Part shown: piece after piece, positions 19,981 to 28,074 of the stretch
Position numbering within the stretch: the first letter of the stretch is position 1
Layout: each line of letters opens with the position of its first letter
Assembly: GCF_900102075.1 (NCBI RefSeq)
Contig: NZ_FNAV01000006.1
Coordinates: 186,001 to 250,000 of the forward strand
Direction: 5' to 3'
Source of the DNA: Salipiger thiooxidans
GTDB taxonomy: Bacteria > Pseudomonadota > Alphaproteobacteria > Rhodobacterales > Rhodobacteraceae
Length of the DNA stretch: 64,000 nt
Notes under the pieces: model-generated
The model's database searches: none
What the model saw: the letters and a program-made list of their open reading frames with translations, nothing else
Told to the model about the DNA's origin: nothing
Translations under genes and position numbers: made by a program

Positions 19981-19982
19981 AG

Positions 19983-20005
19983 GGGCGCCGTCGGGGCGCC
20001 CTTTC
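19983..20005 (+). terminator. Rho-independent terminator
   Basis: GGGCGCC (19983-19989) and GGCGCCC (19995-20001) with a five-base loop, then TTTCTGCTT. Ends the FKBP transcript. Confidence 0.8.
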
Positions 20006-20092
20006 TGCTTGTGGCCCCCCGTGCGTGATTGCCGCTTCCGCGCGGCGGGGCAAACGCGCTAGAGCGGGCAGAGGACGCGGAGGGGATTTCCC

Positions 20093-20884
20093 ATGCACAT
20101 GGCCGATCTGGGCGACATCCGCCTGCACTACCGCATCGACGGGCCCGAGGACGGCGCGCCGGTGGTCTTCGCCCACGCGCTGGGCACCGACCTGCGGGTC
20201 TGGGACCGCGTGGTGGCGCTGCTGCCGCCGGGGCTGCGCATCCTGCGCCACGACATGCGCGGGCACGGGCTCTCGGACGCGCCCGCGGGGCCCTACTCGA
20301 TGGGCACGCTGGTGCGTGACAGCGAGCGCCTGATGGACCGGCTGGGCTTTCGCGACGCGGTCTATGTCGGGCTGTCCATCGGCGGCATGATCGCGCAGGG
20401 GCTCGCGGCCAAGCGGCTCGATCTCGTGCGCGCGCTGGTGCTGTCGAACACCGCCTGCAAGATCGGCACCCGCGAGATCTGGGCCGAGCGCATCGCCGCG
20501 GTCGAGGCCGGCGGCGTCGAGGTGCTGGCCGAGGGCACCATGCAGCGCTGGTTCTCGCCCCGTTTCCGCGCGACGCCGGAGCTTGCCGCGTGGCGGCACA
20601 TGCTCGAGCGCACCGACCGGGGCGGCTATGTCGGCTGCTGCCATGCCATCGCGGGCACCGATTTCATGACCCCCACCTCGGGCCTGAGGCTGGCCGCGCT
20701 CGGCATCGCGGGCAGCGAGGACGGCTCGACACCGCCGGATCTGGTGCGCGAGACCGTCGAGCTGATCCCCGGCGCGCAGTTCCGCCTGATCCGCGGCGCC
20801 GGCCACCTGCCCTGCGTCGAAGCCCCCGAAGCCTATGCCACGCTGCTGACCGAGTTCATCACCGCACAGGGGCACCTCGGCTGA
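20093..20884 (+). CDS. pcaD: 3-oxoadipate enol-lactonase
   Basis: 263-residue alpha/beta hydrolase of the protocatechuate branch, hydrolysing 3-oxoadipate enol-lactone. Nucleophile Ser95 (GLSIGGM), acid Asp210, His238 (GAGHLPC). DGSTPPDLVRETVELIPGAQ is characteristic of PcaD. Two in-frame ATGs (20093, 20099) are possible. Followed without a gap by another hydrolase and a PcaB-like gene; pcaC, pcaH, pcaG and the regulator pcaQ are not next to it. Confidence 0.85.
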   Translation: MHMADLGDIRLHYRIDGPEDGAPVVFAHALGTDLRVWDRVVALLPPGLRILRHDMRGHGLSDAPAGPYSMGTLVRDSERLMDRLGFRDAVYVGLSIGGMIAQGLAAKRLDLVRALVLSNTACKIGTREIWAERIAAVEAGGVEVLAEGTMQRWFSPRFRATPELAAWRHMLERTDRGGYVGCCHAIAGTDFMTPTSGLRLAALGIAGSEDGSTPPDLVRETVELIPGAQFRLIRGAGHLPCVEAPEAYATLLTEFITAQGHLG

Positions 20885-21585
20885 TGGCGCGGTTCCTGCT
20901 CGTGCATGGTGCCGCACATGGCGCGTGGTGCTGGCGGGCGCTGAGCGCGGAGCTCGCAGCGCTCGGGCACGAGGCCGTGGCCATCGACCTGCCCTCGCAC
21001 GGCGGCGACCCGACGCCGGTCGGGGAGGTGACGCTCGACGCCTACGTGGCGGCGATCCTCGCGGCGCTGGAGGACGAGACCGTGCTGGTGGCGCATTCCA
21101 TGGCCGGGGTGCCCGCCACCTGCGCCGCCGACCGCGCGCCCGGCCGCGTGGCGCGGCTGGTCTATCTCTGCGCCTACCTGCCCCGCGACGGCGACAGCGT
21201 CGCCTCGCTCCAGCGGCGGCAGGCCGAGCGCCCGCTGCGCCCGGCGGTGCGGGTGGCGCCGGACCGGCTGAGCTTCGGCTTCGACCCGGCGCTGGCCCCC
21301 GAGATCTTCTACCACGACTGCCCCGAAGCACGCGTCGCCGAAGCACTGGACCGGATGTCGCCGCAGCCCATCGCTCCCACCGAGGCGCCGGTGCGGCTCG
21401 AAGGCGGCATCGAGCGCGTGGCGCGCAGCTACATCCTCTGCACCGGGGACCGCGCCATTCCGCCCGCCGCGCAGCGCGAGATGGCCTCGGGCCTGCACGT
21501 CGTCGAGCGGCCGTGGGGGCATTCGCCCTTCTTCTCGGAGCCCCGGGCGCTGGCGGCGCTGCTGGACGGCCTCGCGCGCGGCTGA
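20884..21585 (+). CDS. Alpha/beta hydrolase, methylesterase/salicylate-esterase-like
   Basis: 233-residue hydrolase with Ser72 (AHSMAG), Asp189 (CTGDRAIP) and His213 (WGHSPFFSEP). The LVHGAAHGAWCWRAL start resembles the plant methylesterase-like group. Its ATG overlaps the pcaD stop by one base (TGATG), so the two are coupled. It may open an ester or lactone in the same aromatic pathway, but that is inference from position. Confidence 0.82.
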   Translation: MARFLLVHGAAHGAWCWRALSAELAALGHEAVAIDLPSHGGDPTPVGEVTLDAYVAAILAALEDETVLVAHSMAGVPATCAADRAPGRVARLVYLCAYLPRDGDSVASLQRRQAERPLRPAVRVAPDRLSFGFDPALAPEIFYHDCPEARVAEALDRMSPQPIAPTEAPVRLEGGIERVARSYILCTGDRAIPPAAQREMASGLHVVERPWGHSPFFSEPRALAALLDGLARG

Positions 21586-21663
21586 CGCACTGACCCGCTG
21601 AGCCGCTGGCCAGCGCGATGGACTGCGCCTATAGAGGGGCGCCCATCGCAGCACGAGGACAGC

Positions 21664-22608
21664 ATGACCGCCACCCCTTTCGACAGCGCCCATCTTCACA
21701 GGCTCTTTTCGCCCGGCGATCTGGGGCGGCTGTTCTCGGACAGCGCCGAGATCCGGGCTGGCATGATCGTGCTCGGCACCCTCGCCAAGGTGCAGGGCGC
21801 GGCGGGGCTCATCCCCGGGGTCTCGGCGCAGGCCATCCACCGCGCCTCGCTCGAGCTGCAGATCGACCCGGGCGGGCTTGCCGCCGCGACAGCGGTGGAC
21901 GGCACGCCCGTGCCGGCGCTGGTGGCGGCCTTCCGCGACCTGATGCAGGCACCGGAGCACGCGCAGCACCTCTGCCACGGGGTGCCGCCCACCGACGTGG
22001 CGGATTGCGCGCTCATGCTGCGGCTGCGGCAGGCACTGAGCCTCTGCGAGACGGAGCTTGCCGGGCTGCTTCAGACGCTGGCAACGGCGGGCGATGCGGC
22101 GTCCATAGAGGCCTGTGGCTGGCCGCTTCTGGCGCTGCGCGACGAGCTGACAGAGCTGCGCGCCGCCGGGCTGCCGGTGGCGCTGCGCATGGAGGGCGCC
22201 CCGGAAAGTGCCGCGCCCCTGCGCGCGTCGCTGGCCGCGGCGCTGAACCTGCACCTGCCCGCTGACGGCTGGCCCGACACCCGCGCCCCGCTCGCCCGGA
22301 TTGCAGGCTGGACCGCGCGGCTGATCGCCGTGCTGGCGGTGCCGGGGCGGGTCGCGGAGGCCGCGGATCAGGGCGTCTCCAAGGCGGCACTGGTGGCGCT
22401 CGACCGCCACGCTTCGGCGCTCGAGGGCGCCCTCGCGGAGACGCCCGATGGCGCGGCGGGCCGGTTCCAGGAATGGCTGGCGCTGCCCCAGATCATGCTC
22501 TCGGGCGGGGCCGCGCTGTGCCACGCACGGGCGCTGGCAGAGACGCTGTCACCGGGCGAGGCAACCGACGATGCGCGACGCTTTGCCAGTGCGGTGCAGG
22601 GCGGTTAA
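21664..22608 (+). CDS. Degenerate 3-carboxy-cis,cis-muconate cycloisomerase (PcaB) homologue
   Basis: 314 residues, versus about 350-450 for PcaB. The N-terminus is clearly PcaB (RLFSDSAEIRAGMIVLGTLAKVQG, HRASLELQIDPGGLAAAT, VPALVAAFRDLM, ALMLRLRQALSL). Three blocks are missing or changed: the SQD motif is replaced by PPTDVAD, the TYGQHATPTSFGAQ block is absent, and the catalytic loop GSS.MPxKxNP is gone, with VAEAADQG joining straight to VALDRHASAL. The frame is intact, so this is a shrunken, probably non-catalytic paralogue rather than a broken gene. Follows pcaD and a hydrolase. Confidence 0.75.
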   Translation: MTATPFDSAHLHRLFSPGDLGRLFSDSAEIRAGMIVLGTLAKVQGAAGLIPGVSAQAIHRASLELQIDPGGLAAATAVDGTPVPALVAAFRDLMQAPEHAQHLCHGVPPTDVADCALMLRLRQALSLCETELAGLLQTLATAGDAASIEACGWPLLALRDELTELRAAGLPVALRMEGAPESAAPLRASLAAALNLHLPADGWPDTRAPLARIAGWTARLIAVLAVPGRVAEAADQGVSKAALVALDRHASALEGALAETPDGAAGRFQEWLALPQIMLSGGAALCHARALAETLSPGEATDDARRFASAVQGG

Positions 22609-22700
22609 CCCCCTGATTGGGCGCGGCGCTTTGCCGGTGCGGTGCGCGGGACCTTGCCCGGGCGAGGCTCCACGCTTTGCCAATGCGGTGAGCGGGACGC
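22565..22700 (+). repeat. Degenerate copies of the PcaB-like gene 3' end
   Basis: CGACGCTTTGCCAGTGCGGT near the stop is echoed at about 22627-22647 (CGCTTTGCCGGTGCGGTG) and 22671-22690 (CGCTTTGCCAATGCGGTG). The preceding CCGGGCGAGGC is echoed as well. The copies lie in the 22609-22858 gap; nothing else is recognised there except the start region of the next gene. Confidence 0.65.
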
Positions 22701-22858
22701 GCCCACGCCACCGGGTCAAGGCGATGATCCGGCGGAACCAAGCGGCCCGGAGGTTCGTTTTGCCTGTCGAGTCATGCCCGCGGAGGATGCACCCGCCAGC
22801 CGTCTCGCAATCCCTTGGGAAAGTGTTATATCAGCCGCGACTGCAAAGAGGTCCCAAA

Positions 22859-23176
22859 GTGAACGACCAGAAAATGTCCCCGCCGCCCGACGTGATGGCC
22901 TCCAACGCGCGCAACGCCGCGGCCTTCCTCAAGACGCTGGCCCACGAGGGCCGGCTGATGATCCTGTGCCATCTGGGATCGGGCGAGAGGTCGGTGGGCG
23001 AGCTGGAATCGCTGCTCGGGATCCGTCAGGCGGCGGTGAGCCAGATGCTGGCGCGCCTGCGCGAAGAGGGGCTGGTCAGCACCCGGCGCGAGGGCAAGAC
23101 GATCTTCTACAGCCTCGCCACCGAGGACACGAGCCGGGTCATCAACCTGCTCTACGACATCTTCTGCGCCGAGTGA
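22859..23176 (+). CDS. ArsR-family dithiol sensor of the SqrR/BigR type
   Basis: 105-residue winged-helix repressor. Cys37 (LMILCHL) and Cys103 (DIFC) are 66 residues apart, exactly as Cys41 and Cys107 in Rhodobacter SqrR, where a tetrasulfide bridge forms with persulfide. ERSVGELESLLGIRQAAVSQ is the DNA-binding region. GTG 22859 was chosen because AAGAGG lies seven bases upstream; ATG 22874 is an alternative. It likely represses sulfide or persulfide detoxification genes, though none is adjacent; a matching box lies before the hydrolase at 57969. Confidence 0.85.
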   Translation: MNDQKMSPPPDVMASNARNAAAFLKTLAHEGRLMILCHLGSGERSVGELESLLGIRQAAVSQMLARLREEGLVSTRREGKTIFYSLATEDTSRVINLLYDIFCAE

Positions 23177-23239
23177 GCGCCCGACATTCAGCTCCCCTGA
23201 GCGCCTGAGAGCCCCCCCAGAGCCTCACGGCAAAGCCCC

Positions 23240-23273
23240 GCCCGGCGACATCCCATCGCCGGGCTGGCTGTTT
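23240..23273 (+). terminator. Hairpin terminator between convergent genes
   Basis: GCCCGGCGA (23240-23248) and TCGCCGGGC (23256-23264), loop of seven bases, then TGGCTGTTT; on the other strand the stem is followed by GGGGCTTTG. It probably serves both the ArsR gene and the acyl-CoA synthetase gene. Confidence 0.7.
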
Positions 23274-23280
23274 CCGGCCC

Positions 23281-25185
23281 TCACTCCGCCGCGGTTTCCG
23301 GCACCGTCTCGGCCCAGTCCCACGGCCGCACGAAGCTGCCGAGGCAATGGCCCACGGCCTCGGCATCGGCGCCGTTGCGCTCGACCTTGGCCACCAGCCC
23401 GCGCTTGCGGTCGTCCACAACCGACACCACCCGTGCGGCCAGCTCCCCGGCCTCGAGCGCACCGTTGTAGACGCGGGTGATCGCCTGCATCCGCAGCGCC
23501 GGCTTGAAGACCTTGCCCACTGCCGTCTTGGGCAGCTCGGGCAGGATCGTCAGGTGCTTGGGATAGGCCGCGCGCTCGTGGATGTGCCGCCGGGCATGCG
23601 TCATCAGCTCGTCCTCGGTGACCTCGGCGCCCGAGACCAGCTCGACGAAGGCGCAGGGCAGCTCGCCGGAATGGGCGTCGGGCTGGCCGATGGCCCCGGC
23701 GAAGGCGACAGCCGGGTGCGCCAGCAGCGCCTCTTCGATCTCGGCGGGGTCGATGTTGTGGCCGCCGCGGATGATCAGGTCCTTGGCGCGCCCGGTGATC
23801 CAGAGGTAGCCATCCGCGTCCATGCGCCCGAGGTCGCCGGTGCGCAGGTAGATGCCCTCGTGGAAGAGGTCATGGTTCTTGTCGACCTCGGTATAGGTCG
23901 AGCCAGGGAAGACGCCGGGGTTGGCGACGCAGATCTCGCCCACCTCGTCAATGGCGCATTCGCGCGGACCCTCGGCGGTCTGCTGGATGATCTTCACATG
24001 GGTGTAGGGGAAGGGAATGCCGATGGAGCCCACCTTCTTCACCCCTGCAGGCGGGTTCACCGACACGAGGCAGGTGGCTTCGGTCAGGCCGTAGCCCTCG
24101 CAGATCGTCACGCCGCAGGCGGCCTCGAAACGCTTGAACAGCTCCAGCGGCATCGGCGCCGACCCCGAGAAGGCCGCGCGCACGGTCGAGATGTCCGAGT
24201 CCACCTTGCGCTGCATCAGCGCCGAGACCGCGGTCGGCACGGTGATGACGAAGCTGATCTTCCAGCGCTCGCACAGCTTCCAGAAGTTGTCGAAGACCCC
24301 CTCGCCCCGGTAGCCCGCAGGCGTCGGGAAGACCACGTGCGCGCCCGAGCAGATCGCCGACATCAGGATCACGTGCACCGCGAAGACGTGGAACAGCGGC
24401 AGGGGACACATGATGTTGTCCTCTTCGGTGAAGAGCAGCTCGCTCCCCAGCCAGCCGTTGTAGAGCATCCCCGAGTAGAGATGCTGCGCCACCTTCGGCA
24501 TGCCCGTCGTGCCACCGGTATGGAAATAGGCCGCGACCCGGTCGGTCTGGCTGTCGCGGAAGGTCAGAGTCTTCGGCTGCTTGCGCATCTCGCGGTTGAA
24601 GCAGAGCACGTCCGCATGCGGGTTCACGGTGACCTTGGGCCGCAGGAAGGGGACGATCCACGACTTGGGCGGGCTCAGATAGCGGTTCAGGTCGACCTCG
24701 AGCACGGTGGTCACGTGCGGCGCGTGGCGGCAGGCCTCGGCCACCTTCTGGGCGATGTCGGTCTTGGGGAACGGCTTCAGCGTCACCACGATCCTGGCGT
24801 CGGTCTCGCGCAGGATGGCGGCGATCTGCTCGGGCTCGAGCAGCGGGTTGATCGGGTTGACGATCCCCGCCACCGCGCCGCCGAGCAGCGCGCAGACGGC
24901 CTCGGTGCAGTTGGGCAGCACGTAGGCCACCACGTCGTTCTCGCCGATGCCGAGGCTGCGGAACAGGTTCGCCGCCTGCGTGCTGCGCTCGAACAGCTCG
25001 CGCCAGCTCAGGGTCTCGGCGGGATCGCCCGGCCCCGACAGCAGCTGGTAGCTGACCGCAGGGCGGTCGGGATGGGCCTTGGCGGTCTTCTCGAGCTGGC
25101 CATAGAGCGTCGTGGGCACGCCACGCGCCTCCCACGGCATTTCGGCTTCGATGGCATCTCTTTCGGCCACGGACGCAAAGGTCAT
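23281..25185 (-). CDS. AMP-forming acyl-CoA synthetase
   Basis: 634-residue adenylating enzyme. P-loop FHTGGTTGMPK, EGYGLTEAT as A5, YLRTGDLGRMD as A7, ITGRAKDLIIRGGHNIDP as A8, and a final Lys in PKTAVGKVFKP. Activates a carboxylic acid to its CoA thioester; substrate (fatty or aryl acid) not resolvable. ATG 25185 follows GGAGGA at the correct distance. Stands alone, with 142 bp to the methyltransferase behind it. Confidence 0.9.
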   Translation of the reverse strand: MTFASVAERDAIEAEMPWEARGVPTTLYGQLEKTAKAHPDRPAVSYQLLSGPGDPAETLSWRELFERSTQAANLFRSLGIGENDVVAYVLPNCTEAVCALLGGAVAGIVNPINPLLEPEQIAAILRETDARIVVTLKPFPKTDIAQKVAEACRHAPHVTTVLEVDLNRYLSPPKSWIVPFLRPKVTVNPHADVLCFNREMRKQPKTLTFRDSQTDRVAAYFHTGGTTGMPKVAQHLYSGMLYNGWLGSELLFTEEDNIMCPLPLFHVFAVHVILMSAICSGAHVVFPTPAGYRGEGVFDNFWKLCERWKISFVITVPTAVSALMQRKVDSDISTVRAAFSGSAPMPLELFKRFEAACGVTICEGYGLTEATCLVSVNPPAGVKKVGSIGIPFPYTHVKIIQQTAEGPRECAIDEVGEICVANPGVFPGSTYTEVDKNHDLFHEGIYLRTGDLGRMDADGYLWITGRAKDLIIRGGHNIDPAEIEEALLAHPAVAFAGAIGQPDAHSGELPCAFVELVSGAEVTEDELMTHARRHIHERAAYPKHLTILPELPKTAVGKVFKPALRMQAITRVYNGALEAGELAARVVSVVDDRKRGLVAKVERNGADAEAVGHCLGSFVRPWDWAETVPETAAE

Positions 25186-25327
25186 GGACGGTGCTCCTCC
25201 CTCATCTCCCGCGCATCGCAGGGATCTGTGTTCCTCGCCGGATAGTCTGGAAAGGAACCCGCGCCCGCGCAAGGGGACGGGACGCTACGGCAATCTCCTC
25301 GCGACGCAACGTCCCGGCGCGGGGGAC

Positions 25328-26542
25328 TCAGCGCCCTGCCCGGCCGGCCTTGCGAAGGAGGCCACTATAGAGCAGCAGGCCCCACGGCGCGAGGGTCTCC
25401 TGCACCCGGGTCCAGAGCAGTCCGAAGCCCAGCGCATCCAGCCTTGCGGCGCGGGCGATCTCGTCCAGCGTGCGCTGCCCGTCGATGGCAGCGATGACCG
25501 GCGCCGCCTCGCGCGGGAGCGACAGCTCGGCCGAGAGCTGCCCCAGCCGCAGCGGCAGCGGCTTGCCATGGGCCACGGCGCGGGCGAGCGTCTGGCGCTG
25601 CACGCCGCGCAGGTGCGGCACGAGGCTGCGGTTGCTGCCGGTGGCCACGGTCGCGGCGCTGTCGTCGGGAACGGCATAGGCCACGTGCATGCGGATGGTG
25701 CCGCGCAGCTTCTCGGCCACCGCCATCTGCTCCTCGGGCGCCATGCCCTCGGGCACATTGGTGATGCGGGACAGGTCATAGATCGCGGGCGTGGTGAAGC
25801 TGGCCAGCCGCCAGCCGGTGGCGCCCAGCGTGCCCAGCAGGTCGGCCACCGAATAGGCGCGGTCCTGCCCGTGCAGCAACAGGTCGTAGAAGCCCGCGTC
25901 GCTGGCGTGGTGATCGCCGAGGTTGCGGTTCGCGAGGAACGGATGCCCCTCGGGCAGCGCCGCCACGACGCGCCTGGCGCGGTCGAGCCGCTCGGCCGGG
26001 GCGAGCCCGTCGAAGAGCGCGCCGAAGGCCTCCTGCAGCGGGTAGACGCCGCTGCGGCCGTAGGGGGCGTAGACCATGAAGCCCATGCCGCCGCCCGGCG
26101 CCAGCGCCGCACGCAACGCCCGGAAGCCGGCCTCGGGCTCGGGCAGGTGGTGCAGCACGCCGCAGCAGTCGATGTAGTCGAAGGGCCCCAGCGCCGCGGC
26201 ATCGAGCAGGCTGCCCGTGCGGAAGGTGATGGTGGTCAGGCCACGCGCCGCGGCGCGGGCCTCGGCGATCTCGCGCGAGGCGGTGGAGAGATCGAGATAG
26301 GTGATCTCGGCCGGCGCGCCGGCCTTGTCCATCAGCGTGGCGAGCTGGATCACCCCGTCGCCGGTACCGCCACCCGCCACCAGCACCCGCAGCGGCCGCG
26401 ACCAGTCGCGCTGCCCGGACCACAGGAAGTGGTCCATCTCGAGCGGATGCGACGGCGAGCCCGTGATCAGCCTGTCCTTCTCCTCGGCCGGATCGCGCTC
26501 CGGGTAGGGATAAGCCTCGTATTGTTCCTTGACCGTTACCAT
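25328..26542 (-). CDS. Class I SAM-dependent methyltransferase
   Basis: 404 residues. An N-terminal YPYPERDP element precedes the SAM-binding motif VLVAGGGTGDG (residues 65-75), with motif II YLDLS and DYIDCCGVLHHLPEPEAGF. A C-terminal half of about 180 residues (SNRSLVPHLRG onward, ending with DGQRTLDEIARAA) resembles the winged-helix add-on of some methyltransferases. Substrate unknown. ATG 26542 gives the VTVKEQYEAYPYP start. Confidence 0.82.
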   Translation of the reverse strand: MVTVKEQYEAYPYPERDPAEEKDRLITGSPSHPLEMDHFLWSGQRDWSRPLRVLVAGGGTGDGVIQLATLMDKAGAPAEITYLDLSTASREIAEARAAARGLTTITFRTGSLLDAAALGPFDYIDCCGVLHHLPEPEAGFRALRAALAPGGGMGFMVYAPYGRSGVYPLQEAFGALFDGLAPAERLDRARRVVAALPEGHPFLANRNLGDHHASDAGFYDLLLHGQDRAYSVADLLGTLGATGWRLASFTTPAIYDLSRITNVPEGMAPEEQMAVAEKLRGTIRMHVAYAVPDDSAATVATGSNRSLVPHLRGVQRQTLARAVAHGKPLPLRLGQLSAELSLPREAAPVIAAIDGQRTLDEIARAARLDALGFGLLWTRVQETLAPWGLLLYSGLLRKAGRAGR

Positions 26543-26601
26543 GTGCCTGCTCTCTTCGCGCCGCGCGGACCCTCGCACGGGCGGCGTGGAATGTCCAAGC
26601 C

Positions 26602-26904
26602 TCAGCGGGCCTTGCGGGCAAGCTCGATGCGCGCCTCGAGCAGCGAAACCTCCTGCATGATGCGCCGTCGCTCGCTGCGGTCGGCGGTCTCGAGCAGCGT
26701 CTCGCGCAGCCTGGCCAGCTCGCTCGAGAGCGACACGAACTCGGGCACCGCGCCGTTGTCCTTGAGGATGCGGTTGAAGACCGCGTTCTCGGGATCGTCG
26801 CAGGGCGGCAGCGGCTTGCCCGCACCGGGGAGGTTGTCGAAGGCGCCCTCCTCCTCGGCCTTGCGGATGCGCGCGTTGATGAGGTCGATCAGCGGATGGT
26901 CCAT
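26602..26904 (-). CDS. DnaJ-family-like DUF1992 protein
   Basis: 100-residue soluble protein of the DUF1992 family; hallmark is IDLINARIRKAEEEGAFDNLPGAGKPL near 5-31. Highly charged and helical, probable coiled coil at 55-98. Function unknown. Four bases after the stop of the GFA gene, so the two are cotranscribed. Confidence 0.85.
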   Translation of the reverse strand: MDHPLIDLINARIRKAEEEGAFDNLPGAGKPLPPCDDPENAVFNRILKDNGAVPEFVSLSSELARLRETLLETADRSERRRIMQEVSLLEARIELARKAR

Positions 26905-26908
26905 GGGC

Positions 26909-27397
26909 TCACTGCTGCTGTTGCTGCTCCTGCGCGAGGCGTTCGAGCTCGGCCTCGCGCCGGGCCAGCGCCTCGGGGCGCCAGGTGGTGGAGCGGCGGT
27001 AATACTCGGGGAAGACCTGCGCGCCCTCGGGGAAGGTGATCCACGGGTGCGCGGTGGTGGTGTAGATGTGCACATCGGGGGTGATGCGGGCGGCGTCGAC
27101 GAGAGTGCCGGCGCGGACGAAGGCGAAGCCCCGCCCGGCGCCGGAATAATGCGACCAGAGCGTGCAGCCGCAGGTCGCGCAGCCGACCATGGTCTGCCCT
27201 TTGCCGCTGGCCGAGGGCACCAGCCGCTCGCCCGGGCGCCCGGAGAGCAGCTTGATGTGGCGGGTCTCGATCAGCGCGTTGAGCGCGAATGCCGAGCCGG
27301 TCTCGCGCTGGCACCACGTGCAGTGGCAGCAGTGCACGACGAGCGGCGCCTCGGCGAGACGGTAGGCGATTTCTCCACAGGTGCAGTGGCCTTGCAT
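26909..27397 (-). CDS. GFA-family (CENP-V-like) zinc protein
   Basis: 162 residues of the glutathione-dependent formaldehyde-activating (GFA) domain family. Zinc ligands are Cys5/Cys7 (HCTCGEIAY), CCHCTWC at 23-29, and GCATCGC near 73-79. It ends in a run of five glutamines. The family name is historic; most members have no proven formaldehyde role. Upstream of DUF1992 in a two-gene unit. Confidence 0.85.
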   Translation of the reverse strand: MQGHCTCGEIAYRLAEAPLVVHCCHCTWCQRETGSAFALNALIETRHIKLLSGRPGERLVPSASGKGQTMVGCATCGCTLWSHYSGAGRGFAFVRAGTLVDAARITPDVHIYTTTAHPWITFPEGAQVFPEYYRRSTTWRPEALARREAELERLAQEQQQQQ

Positions 27398-27507
27398 GGG
27401 TGACTCCCAGGATTCCCGGCGCAGGATGCCCGTCCGCGCGCGGTTTGGCCAGCGGCGGATGCGTCGGGGACGTGGCCCGGCGTTGCGCCAAGCGACGCGG
27501 AAGCCGG

Positions 27508-27567
27508 GGGCGCTGCCCCCGTCCGCTGGCGCGGACTCCCCCGGAGTTTATCCGGCAAGATGAAGGG
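27508..27567 (+). repeat. Dispersed intergenic repeat copy with GC hairpin
   Basis: GGGGGCGCTGCCCCC hairpin (about 27507-27521) then CCCCCGGAGTTTATCCGGCA and AGATGAAGGG (27538-27567). It ends right at the stop of the MarR gene. The remainder of the 27398-27567 gap holds no gene. Confidence 0.8.
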
Positions 27568-27999
27568 TCAGGGCTTCAAGGAGTCGATGGCGTGGGTCAT
27601 GAGGCGGATGAAGTCGCTACGCTCGGCGCCGCTCATGCCGCGCATGGCCTGAGCGTTGACCGCGTTGGCGGCGGCCTCGGCGGGGCCCTGCAGGGCGCGG
27701 GCGTGCTCGGTCAGGTGGATGGTGCGGGCGCGGGAATCGCTGTCATGGGCGCGGCGGGCGATCAGCCCGTCGCGTTCCATCCGCTTCAGCGTGTTGGCCA
27801 TGGTGGCCTGTTCAACGTCGAGCCGGGCCACGAGGTCGCGCTGGGTGAGCCCGTCCTCGCGCCAGAGCTCGATCAGGGTCATGAACTGCCCCGGCGCCAG
27901 CCCGAGCGGGCGGATGCGCTCGGCCAGGGCGTGGGCGAAGACCCGCGCCATGTGGTTGGCCAGATAGCCGGCGGACCGGTGCTTGTCGAAATCGCTCAT
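27568..27999 (-). CDS. MarR-family transcriptional regulator
   Basis: 143 residues, standard MarR length. Winged helix around LTQRDLVARLDVEQATMANTLKRMERDGLI with the wing RRAHDSDSRARTIHLTEHA. Divergent from a small membrane protein gene; two symmetrical sites lie in the 75-bp gap, so it likely represses both itself and the neighbour. Ligand unknown. Confidence 0.9.
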   Translation of the reverse strand: MSDFDKHRSAGYLANHMARVFAHALAERIRPLGLAPGQFMTLIELWREDGLTQRDLVARLDVEQATMANTLKRMERDGLIARRAHDSDSRARTIHLTEHARALQGPAEAAANAVNAQAMRGMSGAERSDFIRLMTHAIDSLKP

Positions 28000-28017
28000 G
28001 GGGCTTGCCTATACTTA

Positions 28018-28031
28018 CATAGCGCGCTATG
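28018..28031. promoter_or_regulatory. MarR operator 1
   Basis: CATAGCGCGCTATG, a perfect 14-bp palindrome, 18 bp before the marR start. Repeated almost exactly 27 bp further on, with the same flanks (ACAT...CAA). Confidence 0.75.
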
Positions 28032-28044
28032 CAATCAGCATATA

Positions 28045-28058
28045 CATAGCTCGCTATT
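28045..28058. promoter_or_regulatory. MarR operator 2
   Basis: CATAGCTCGCTATT, an imperfect copy of operator 1 at a 27-bp spacing. It ends four bases before the AAGGAG ribosome-binding site of the membrane protein gene, so a bound repressor would block its promoter or early transcription. Confidence 0.75.
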
Positions 28059-28074
28059 CAAAAGGAGAGTCGCA

